NCBI RefSeq assembly: GCF_902141855.1
Contig: NZ_CABFVH010000023.1
Location: 1-64,000 of the forward strand
DNA from: Methylobacterium dankookense
Lineage (GTDB): Bacteria; Pseudomonadota; Alphaproteobacteria; Rhizobiales; Beijerinckiaceae
Reading direction: 5' to 3'
DNA: 64,000 bases
Part shown: piece by piece, positions 18,601 to 26,568 of the stretch
How the letters are laid out: each line of letters begins with the position of its first letter
Position numbering within the stretch: the first letter of the stretch is position 1
The notes under the pieces: model-generated
Seen by the model: the letters and a program-made list of their open reading frames with translations, nothing else
Told to the model about the DNA's origin: nothing
Database searches by the model: none
Translations under genes and position numbers: made by a program

Positions 18601-19090
18601 TTACAGGACCATCGCGGACGAGATGCTGCGGTTCCTCCTCGGCCTGCGTGACGAGGAAGGCAGGCTGCCTCCCGAGGCCTTGAGCCTGGCCGTTGCGGGA
18701 GGAAGCGTCCTTTCCAGGGCGCACGACGTGGTCCGCAACGCGGACGGACGCCTCGTCGTGCGCCGCGTCGCGACGAGGAAGGCACCGTCGTCGCTGCTGA
18801 AGGAGATCGAGTACATCGTTCTGGATGCCGCGGCGGAGGTGACGTTCGGCGAACCCGTCGTGGTCGAGGCGGTGCATCTCACCGGCGGCAGCCGGCAACC
18901 GGTGGAGATCCCGCCGAAGAAGCGGGACGAGCTTCGTGCCGCCGTCGTCGCTCACATGTCCGGCATCGGGGCGGGACTGTTCGCCCCGAGCGTGGGATCC
19001 CGCTGCCCGCGCTGCCCGCATCACTTCGCCTGCCCCGGCCTTCCCGGCGGCTCGGCGGTGGTGCGGCGACCCCTGGCGTGGGGCCGGTAG
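15659..19090 (+). CDS. ImmA/IrrE metallopeptidase - UvrD helicase fusion
   Basis: Residues about 1-185 are an ImmA/IrrE-type zinc peptidase: GHELGHVVMHGG (His84, Glu85, His88) and third ligand Glu128 in REVQADLFARELVLP. From about 195 comes a superfamily-1 UvrD/Rep helicase: Walker A AGPGTGKTRT (Lys220), LTFSNKAATELMDRL, DEYQD (Asp425), VVGDARQSIYRFRGA, NYRS, MTIHACKGLEF and VLLSRARDDLRLY. The C-terminal 230 residues look like an AddB/Cas4-type PD-(D/E)XK domain with KCGLRFLY and CPRCPHHFAC cysteines, but the expected D/E-x-K strand reads VVRRVATRKA, so nuclease activity is doubtful. It joins protein cleavage and DNA unwinding in one chain within the ubiquitin-like operon. Confidence 0.9.
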   Translation: MDPIEAGRKQAARIHAEMVAEGADPWQPFDLAVRAIEGHGLWHQPVHAGDVSLNGGRARLDPKSKGILYGETGTPGGDALLLGHELGHVVMHGGTAPVVTTHTDPSRSSESGSAVERLADYGRGERREVQADLFARELVLPRAVARRHHQDGMSVADIAGRLGICPDVVTQQLLDALLLPVVPDAAPAPAATMRPDPSQDAAVAHRGGPYLLQAGPGTGKTRTLVRRIESLVDEGIDPNGILVLTFSNKAATELMDRLALSRPEAAASVWTGTFHAFGLDVIRRFHERLGRSASPKLVDKPTAITMLEGVLPSLPLAHYRDLWDPVQDLSNILSAISRAKDELVDHVRYRELADAMQRAATDDATRLRAARAHEEAIVYEAYERLLSEADALDFGDLVMRPVRLAAEHPDVAKALSLRHRHLLVDEYQDVNLATVRLIRALAADEGERLWVVGDARQSIYRFRGATSASMAAFRAHYPRATLGALDVNYRSRKEIIDTFTSFAASVDAFRPLGELGLAPDRGASGLKPVLHDAGTPDDEVALVAASAAQAKAAGVDYREQAVLCTTNDRLAEFAAGLIARDVPVLYLGPLFERPEVKELLCLLALFHDPRAATLVRVATMPGFEMELGDVAAVAAHLRDASGPPLDWLAAADAIPGLAPPATASLRRLREVCGGFADRTPPWRIASALVLDRLGIGRRIAASGTLPERMAGIAIWQFLNFLRSLPVEGQFPTFEALRRIKRLVVLGEEKSLRHVPDAALELDAVRIMTIHACKGLEFRLVHAPGMIKTGLPRTAKPPPCPPPDALIEGSDGLTGPQACLTGHEEQEACLFFVLLSRARDDLRLYRSTMMAGGTKKRNPSDYNARIAATLGRPPALVRLPSPPPPSGPAAVPITWETPFALDHQHLDSYGKCGLRFLYTYLLGLGGRRDETPYMRMHNAVAETVRWLDRNFDAGHAEPEGFDEAFAAAWTEHGPVDHGHAEAYRTIADEMLRFLLGLRDEEGRLPPEALSLAVAGGSVLSRAHDVVRNADGRLVVRRVATRKAPSSLLKEIEYIVLDAAAEVTFGEPVVVEAVHLTGGSRQPVEIPPKKRDELRAAVVAHMSGIGAGLFAPSVGSRCPRCPHHFACPGLPGGSAVVRRPLAWGR

Positions 19091-19169
19091 CGAGGCCCGG
19101 AGCCCCTAACAGACTGCTCGGCCCGCGGCCGAAAAAAACTTGGCCCGGCCGTTTCCGGCTTGGCCGGCC

Positions 19170-19227
19170 CCTTTCGATCAACCCCTCGACGGGCCGGGAA
19201 GGATGGCTTCCCGGGATGATCGAAAGG
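19170..19227 (+). promoter_or_regulatory. nested hairpin containing the ribosome-binding site
   Basis: A perfect 11-bp outer stem CCTTTCGATCA (19170-19180) / TGATCGAAAGG (19217-19227) encloses a perfect 8-bp stem CCGGGAAG / CTTCCCGG around GATGG. The outer right arm includes GAAAGG, the ribosome-binding site of the gene starting at 19235. As RNA it could hide the site and throttle translation; as DNA it could be an operator. Confidence 0.65.
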
Positions 19228-19234
19228 CAACGGG

Positions 19235-19948
19235 ATGAACACCAACGAGAACCACGGCCACCACGACGACGACGCCCCCCGCACGGACGAGGACGGCGTC
19301 CGCGCGGTCAAGGTCTACGGCTTCCGCATCGACAAGAAGAGCTACGAGAACCCGCTGCCGGACCTCACCGGCCGAGACCTGCTCGTTATCGCGGGCAAGG
19401 CGCACCCGGACCGCTGGAAGATTTTCCAGAAGGTCGGCGCCCAGTTGAAGCGCATCGGCCTCGACGAGGTCGTGCACGTGAGCGACAGCGGCGAGGAGCG
19501 CTTCGTCACCCTGCCGCTCGACCAGACGGAGGGGGAGCAGCCGCTCCCCCGCCGCCGGGATTTCGCGCTTCCCGAAGGCGACGAGGAGACGCTCGACGCG
19601 GCCGGCCACCGCTGGGAGGCGATCCAGGAGGCGGGCGCCACCCGCGTCGTCGTCCGCGACTATCCCGTCCGCACCGGGTACGCCCCGGCCAAGGCGGACC
19701 TGATGCTGCGCCTGCTGCCGGGGTATCCCTCGACCCAGATCGACATGTTCTACTTCCACCCCCCGCTCGCCCGGGCCGACGGGGTTCCGATCCGCGCCCT
19801 GGTCGGGGACACCTTCGAGGGCAAGCACTGGCAGGGTTGGTCGCGTCACCGCACCGGCGAGAACCCCTGGCGCCCGGACGTCGACGACATCGGCACGCAC
19901 CTCGCGCTGGTTGAGCATTGCCTCGCCAAGGAAGTGGGGGCCGCCTGA
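19235..19948 (+). CDS. multiubiquitin domain - E2-like fusion protein
   Basis: Residues about 22-90 match the bacterial multiubiquitin (ubiquitin-like beta-grasp) domain: VKVYGFRIDKKSYENPL, LTGRDLLVIAGK and RWKIFQKVG. Residues about 120-230 match the prokaryotic E2 family E fold: VVVRDYPVRTGYAPAKADLM, GYPSTQIDMFYFHPPL, HWQGWSRH and NPWRPDVDDIGTHL. The only cysteine is Cys229 near the C-terminus, so a classical E2 thioester site is not obvious. There is one ubiquitin-like repeat, no terminal Gly-Gly, and a His/Asp-rich start (NHGHHDDD). The gene is followed one base after its stop by the JAB-E1 gene and is probably the conjugation substrate plus carrier. Confidence 0.85.
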   Translation: MNTNENHGHHDDDAPRTDEDGVRAVKVYGFRIDKKSYENPLPDLTGRDLLVIAGKAHPDRWKIFQKVGAQLKRIGLDEVVHVSDSGEERFVTLPLDQTEGEQPLPRRRDFALPEGDEETLDAAGHRWEAIQEAGATRVVVRDYPVRTGYAPAKADLMLRLLPGYPSTQIDMFYFHPPLARADGVPIRALVGDTFEGKHWQGWSRHRTGENPWRPDVDDIGTHLALVEHCLAKEVGAA

Positions 19949-19949
19949 C

Positions 19950-21344
19950 ATGCGCACCACCCTCGCCCTGACCGGCGCGCAACACGCCGCGCTTTGCGCC
20001 CACCTCTTCCCCGGCGACGGCCGCGAGGCGGTCGCCCTGATGCTCTGCGGGCGCGCCGCCTCGCCCGGACGGACGAAATTCGTCGTGAACCGGATCGTCC
20101 CGATCCCGCACCATGCCTGCGAGCGCACCGACAGGCGCGTGACTTGGCCGACCGCCTACCTGGAGCCCCTGCTCGCGGAGGCGGCGAAGCGCGGCATGGC
20201 CGTGGCCAAGGTCCACAGCCATCCGGGCGGCGACCTGCGCTTCAGCGAGGTGGACGACGCCGCGGATGCCGACCTGTTCGGCGGGGTCCATGCCTGGGTC
20301 GACGACGGCCAGCCGCACCTCAGCGCGGTGATGGTCCCGGACGGGACGATGATCGCCCGGGCCCATGGCGAGGACGGCACGCACGCGCCGCTCGACCACG
20401 TCGGCGTCGTCGGCGATGACCTCCGCTTCCACCGGCCCCCCGTTCACGCTGCCCAGGCCGTTCCCGAGTTCGCGCGGCGGCACGCCCAAGCCTTCGGACG
20501 CGCGACGTTCGAGGCGATGCGGCACCTCCGCGTCGGGGTCGTGGGGTGCTCCGGGACCGGCGGTCCGGTCGTCGACCAGATCGCCCGCCTCGGCGTCGGC
20601 GAGATCGTGCTGGTCGACCCCGACCTGGTCGAGGACAAGAACCTCAACCGCATCGTCAACACGACGCTCGCCGACGTGGGTCGGCCGAAGGTGGAGGTTC
20701 TGGCGGCCTTCGTCGAACGCCTCGGGCTCGGTGCGAGGGTGGAAGCCTTTCCCTGCGACCTGTCCCGACCGGACGCGCTCAGGGCCGTTTCGACCTGCGA
20801 CGTCGTGTTCGGGTGCATGGACGGGGTCGAGGGCCGCGACCTGCTGAATCGCCTCGCGACGTTCTACGTCCTGGCCTACCTGGACATCGGGGTGATGCTC
20901 GACGCCGATGGCGAGGGTGGCATCGACCAGATCTGCGGGTCGGTCCACTACCTGCAGCCGGGGCGCTCCAGCCTCCGGGGGCGCGGTCTCTACACGGACG
21001 GGATGCTTGAGGCCGAAAGCCTGAGGAGGCAGGACCCCGCGGCCTACGAGGACCGCCTCGCGCGCGGCTACATCCGCGGCGTGCCGCAGGAGCGGCCGGC
21101 CGTGGGTGCGGTGAACGGCCTGTTCTCCAGCCTCGCGGTGGTCGAGTTGCTGCTGAGGCTGCATCCGTCGAGGCTCGACCCGAACGGCGATTTCGCCGTC
21201 CAGACCCTAAGCCTGACGGCCGGGTTCTGGCAGTTCGCGCCGGAGGAGGGCACGGACGACGCACTCGCGCGATACCTCGGTCGAGGCGACATGAGGCCGT
21301 TCCTGAACCGACCGCATCTCGACATGCTCATGAGGGCGGCGTGA
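19950..21344 (+). CDS. JAB (JAMM) isopeptidase - E1/ThiF activating enzyme fusion
   Basis: The N-terminal 150 residues are a JAMM deubiquitinase-like domain: Glu26 in GREAVALMLCG, VHSHPGGDLRFSEVDDAADA with His89, His91 and the S-x-x-D acidic ligand. From about 190 follows an E1/ThiF adenylation domain: VGVVGCSGTGGPVVDQIARL, the acidic strand EIVLVDPDLVEDKNLNR and FGCMDGVEGRDLLNRLA. The usual zinc CxxC after the PG turn is replaced (LQPGRSSLRGRG). The protein would activate the ubiquitin-like domain of the upstream partner and also remove it or process its C-terminus. It overlaps the DUF6527 gene by one base. Confidence 0.9.
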   Translation: MRTTLALTGAQHAALCAHLFPGDGREAVALMLCGRAASPGRTKFVVNRIVPIPHHACERTDRRVTWPTAYLEPLLAEAAKRGMAVAKVHSHPGGDLRFSEVDDAADADLFGGVHAWVDDGQPHLSAVMVPDGTMIARAHGEDGTHAPLDHVGVVGDDLRFHRPPVHAAQAVPEFARRHAQAFGRATFEAMRHLRVGVVGCSGTGGPVVDQIARLGVGEIVLVDPDLVEDKNLNRIVNTTLADVGRPKVEVLAAFVERLGLGARVEAFPCDLSRPDALRAVSTCDVVFGCMDGVEGRDLLNRLATFYVLAYLDIGVMLDADGEGGIDQICGSVHYLQPGRSSLRGRGLYTDGMLEAESLRRQDPAAYEDRLARGYIRGVPQERPAVGAVNGLFSSLAVVELLLRLHPSRLDPNGDFAVQTLSLTAGFWQFAPEEGTDDALARYLGRGDMRPFLNRPHLDMLMRAA

Positions 21345-21682
21345 TGGCGGGACTTCCCGTTACGCTGCTCCGGGCGTCCCTGTCCTGGGTCGCCCGCCGC
21401 CTCGGGCGTCACACCGTGGATTTCGTCGACGAGGAGCCCGATACGCCCGCGCCTTGCACGGTCTACGTCGTGGGTGAGAATGGCCATCAGTGGTTCGCGG
21501 CCTTCGGGTGCCCGTGCGGCTGCGGCGAGACGATCAAGCTCTCGCTCGTTCCCGGCGACCGGCCGGGCTGGCGCATCCGCCGACACTGGGACGGGACGGC
21601 GTCGCTGACGCCGAGCGTCTGGCGTCAAGTGGGATGCCAGAGTCACTTCTGGCTGAGGAAGGGCCGGACCGACTGGTGCTGA
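21344..21682 (+). CDS. DUF6527 family protein
   Basis: This 112-residue protein carries the family signature HQWFAAFGCPCGCGETIKLS, SVWRQVGCQSHFWLRKGR and a terminal WC, with four clustered and two further cysteines that probably bind a metal ion. DUF6527 genes are known to me as regular companions of bacterial E1/E2/JAB operons; their biochemical role is not established. A RING-like adaptor or substrate selector is one guess. It starts at the base where the JAB-E1 gene ends (a GTG one codon earlier is an alternative), so translation is coupled. It is the last gene of the cluster. Confidence 0.85.
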   Translation: MAGLPVTLLRASLSWVARRLGRHTVDFVDEEPDTPAPCTVYVVGENGHQWFAAFGCPCGCGETIKLSLVPGDRPGWRIRRHWDGTASLTPSVWRQVGCQSHFWLRKGRTDWC

Positions 21683-22057
21683 CCACCTTCGCCCGCCGCG
21701 GCGCCGGTTCCGCCGACGCCGAACCTGTCGCCTCCGGAGCGGGGAGGATTCCGCCGCGGCGGACGGAGGTGAGCTCGACCCGGAGCTAGGTCGCCGCTGG
21801 CCGGACCGGGGTGAATTCCGGACATGGGGCCGTTCAAGAGGCCCTCGTTGCGACGAACGGTGCTGCTTGGAGGCCGTCACCTCGACCATATCACGTCGGA
21901 AGAATTGACCGGCGGAGGGATGTCGCTTCCATCGTTGCGGTCCGGACCAAGCCGAGGGCCGGATAAGCGCCACCCGCCCGAACGCGTGATCCCCGGCCGT
22001 CGGCGGCAGGACGAACTCTGAACGGGGCGGCGCACGTGCGCCGCCCCGTCGAAGCCG
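21683..22057. other. intergenic region after the ubiquitin-like cluster
   Basis: No supported gene. It contains the long palindrome listed separately. Confidence 0.4.
22022..22049 (-). terminator. perfect 28-base palindrome, probable terminator
   Basis: ACGGGGCGGCGCAC followed by its exact complement GTGCGCCGCCCCGT, nine bases beyond the stop of the minus-strand gene ending at 22058. It has no long T-run; it could act on transcripts from both sides. Confidence 0.55.
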
Positions 22058-22537
22058 TTAGGCCAGGGCAGCGGCCCACTTCGTAGGATCGGGTGATTTG
22101 TTCTTGTAGATCGTCCCACCGAAATCCACGTGAAGCTCGGCCCACGCCCCGCAACCCTGGCGCGCAAGAACTTCGAAGTGCTTCGGCTTGCGGCGAAGGT
22201 CCCCCGACGGGGTCCAGCCCGCGGCCTTCACCGCCTCCAGCACGCGCGATGGGTCGGCCGGCATGTCCGGTCTCTTATCGCCAGGCGGGTGATGGGGCTT
22301 CTTATGCTGGATGTGCACGGGTTCCCGGCCCTCGGCTGCGATCCGCGTCACCTTGATCTCGGACGGGCGACGCTCGCCCTCGATGTCCACATGCAGGCCC
22401 GCCACGAGCGGGAAGGCCTCCGCTCCCTTAGGGCCGAGATCGGCCAGATGCGTCCCGCCGCCGGCCTCCACCGTGAAGCGATGGGCAAAAACGTGCTGAA
22501 TGACCCCCGAGAGGGCCGTCGTGTCGTGGTGCGGCAT
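22058..22537 (-). CDS. hypothetical protein
   Basis: A 159-residue soluble protein. The N-terminal part (LSGVIQHVFAHRFTVEAGGG, HLADLGPKG, LVAGLHVDIEGERRPSEIKV) reads like an OB-fold or beta-barrel. A basic His/Pro linker (HIQHKKPHHPPGDKRP) follows, then a C-terminal PepSY-like section with VLEAVKAAGWTPSGDL, HFEVLARQGCGAWAELHVDF and GTIYKNK. The two-part layout suggests a binding protein, perhaps for metal given the copper genes next to it, but no function can be assigned. It lies between the ubiquitin-like cluster and copA. Confidence 0.7.
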   Translation of the reverse strand: MPHHDTTALSGVIQHVFAHRFTVEAGGGTHLADLGPKGAEAFPLVAGLHVDIEGERRPSEIKVTRIAAEGREPVHIQHKKPHHPPGDKRPDMPADPSRVLEAVKAAGWTPSGDLRRKPKHFEVLARQGCGAWAELHVDFGGTIYKNKSPDPTKWAAALA

Positions 22538-22764
22538 GATCTTCTCCGTAGGGCGCCCATCCGCAGGCGCGGCCCGTCAGGTGGCCTGGCCTCACACGCC
22601 GTTCAAGATTGACCCCGGCCGGTGCGAGCGAGGGGACGATCACCTTTCTGTGCTTCGTCCGGAGGCCGCGGGGGCCCGTGCGCGGCTCACTTGCCGGGTC
22701 TGCGGACCCATGGTGCTGCCGCGATCATGCTCACGCGCAGACCCTGCTCGGCCGACACGTAGCC

Positions 22765-25164
<2,400 letters not shown>

Positions 25165-25203
25165 GACCTGGCTCCCGTGGGTTCGCATCGCCTTCGGTCA
25201 CCG

Positions 25204-25222
25204 GCTTCCGGTGACGGGAAGC
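25204..25222. promoter_or_regulatory. MerR-type dyad upstream of copA
   Basis: GCTTCC-N7-GGAAGC has the half-site sequence and spacing of the CueR-type dyads found elsewhere in this island, 40 bases upstream of the copA start. The flanking -35 and -10 hexamers are poor, so promoter identity is uncertain. Confidence 0.35.
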
Positions 25223-25312
25223 AGGCCGAGGCTGTCCAAGGACATCGAACAGGTGACGGGGACGGCGGGCGTCCCCGTCGGGATGGGTGCCCCGGACCGG
25301 GGCGCGGCCGAC

Positions 25313-25690
25313 CTACTTGGCGTGCTGCTTCAGCCACGCCTCCATCTCGCCGATCTCCTTCTCCTGGTCGTCGATGATCTTCTGGGCCATCGCCTTGGTG
25401 GACGGGTCCTTGGCGTGCTTCAGGGCGACCCTGGCCATCGCGACCGCGCCCTTGTGGTGCGGAATCATGTGGGTGCGGAAATCGACGTCCGGGTTGCCGG
25501 TGTAAGCGACGGCCATGTCCTTCATCATGGCCATGTCGGCGGCCTTGAAGTCCTTGGTCGAGGCGTCGTCCTTCGGGTCCGGCTTCATGGAGGACATCGA
25601 ACCGTGGTCCTTCATGTCCTGCGCGTGGGCGGTACCGGCCAAACCGAGACCGAGAATGGCGGCGATGGCGAGCGTGTTCGGGGTTTTCAT
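25313..25690 (-). CDS. DUF305 (CopM-like) periplasmic protein
   Basis: A 125-residue protein with a clean signal peptide (MKTPNTLAIAAILGLGLAGTAHA) and a Met/His-rich DUF305 four-helix domain: DMAMMKDMAVAYTGNPDVDF, the hallmark FRTHMIPHHKGAVAMARVAL, and a terminal helix KIIDDQEKEIGEMEAWLKQ. DUF305 proteins such as CopM bind copper outside the cytoplasm. Its position directly downstream of copA supports that role. The open frame extends further upstream, but the signal-peptide Met is the evident start. Confidence 0.88.
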   Translation of the reverse strand: MKTPNTLAIAAILGLGLAGTAHAQDMKDHGSMSSMKPDPKDDASTKDFKAADMAMMKDMAVAYTGNPDVDFRTHMIPHHKGAVAMARVALKHAKDPSTKAMAQKIIDDQEKEIGEMEAWLKQHAK

Positions 25691-25781
25691 GGTCGTTACC
25701 TTTTTCGATGGCGTGGGATGCCGTCGCGCCGGAACGGACGTCCGCTCCGGCGCGACGGGGCGTCGTGAGGCGCGGCGGCGT

Positions 25782-26024
25782 TCAGTGACCGTGGGGAGGC
25801 TTGGTGGCCGTTCCGTCGGAACGTCCGTGGTCCATCCGCTCGCCGGACTTCGCGGGGCCCGTGTCCCCGAGACGCATGTCGTGGGCAGGCCCTCCCGCCG
25901 TGCCGCCGCGGCTCGGCGTGGGCTGCGTCTGCTGCTCGGCGTTCGCGTTGCCCTGGTCGTCGGCGAAGGCGGGCGATGCCGCACCGAAGGCCATCAGAAG
26001 GGTGGCGACAGCGGCGATTTTCAT
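25782..26024 (-). CDS. small secreted protein of the metal island
   Basis: An 80-residue product with a signal peptide (MKIAAVATLLMAFGAASPAFA) and a short hydrophilic mature part rich in Gly, Gln, Asp and His ending TKPPHGH. The His/Met/Asp content (AHDMRLGD, ERMDHGRSD) suits metal binding in the periplasm, but no family is recognised. It stands between DUF305 and the RND genes, all on the minus strand. An AAGGAG-type site precedes the start. Confidence 0.65.
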   Translation of the reverse strand: MKIAAVATLLMAFGAASPAFADDQGNANAEQQTQPTPSRGGTAGGPAHDMRLGDTGPAKSGERMDHGRSDGTATKPPHGH

Positions 26025-26184
26025 GTGGTGAACTCCTTGGCTCATTGAGGTTGGCCGGCCGCGGGCGTGCAGCTCGTCGACCGATGGCTCCGGCACGGGC
26101 ACCCGCCTCGGGCGGCTCCCCCCTGCATCCCTGCGTGGGATCTTCAGGCCCCCTTCCGGTCGCGCTCGCGACAGGGGGCGATGT

Positions 26185-26550
26185 TCAGTCGAACTTGCCG
26201 CTGGCCGTGGCACCGTCGGGCGCGGTGAGCTGCACGGCGCCCTTCGGGCTGTTCCCGAGCGCCACCGGGGCCGTCCCGGTCAGTCGGTTGCCGTCGGCCG
26301 GCTCCAGGGGGACCCGGGTCGGCTTACCGCCGACGACGAGGATGGCCGTGCCCTTGAAGCCTGTGGCCGGCACCGGCTTCTGGCCGCCGTCCGACAGGAA
26401 GACGTCGACGGTCTCGCCCTTGGTAGCGAGCTCGACGTGGAACTTCCCGGCGTCGGCTACCCGGCCGCCGTGCTGGCCGGCGCTTTCGTGGGCGTACGCC
26501 GCGGTCGCCGCCATCAGGCCGGCGACGAGGGTCAGTCTGTGCAGGATCAT
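26185..26550 (-). CDS. small periplasmic protein linked to RND efflux
   Basis: A 121-residue protein: signal peptide MILHRLTLVAGLMAATAAYA, a mature start HESAGQHGGRVADAG typical of metal-island periplasmic proteins, then a beta-rich domain (KFHVELATKGETVDVFLSDG, KGTAILVVGGK, LTAPDGATASGKFD). It lies 18 bases downstream of the RND pump gene, so it is almost certainly cotranscribed and may buffer or deliver the metal. A truncated relative lies at 36491-36739. Confidence 0.8.
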   Translation of the reverse strand: MILHRLTLVAGLMAATAAYAHESAGQHGGRVADAGKFHVELATKGETVDVFLSDGGQKPVPATGFKGTAILVVGGKPTRVPLEPADGNRLTGTAPVALGNSPKGAVQLTAPDGATASGKFD

Positions 26551-26568
26551 GCTGGTTCTCCTCGGGGG

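Noticed and set aside
19125..19140. GC hairpin followed by AAAAAAA after the helicase gene as a terminator
   Set aside because: The run on the transcript strand is A, not T, and on the other strand the T-run precedes the hairpin, so neither direction fits an intrinsic terminator.
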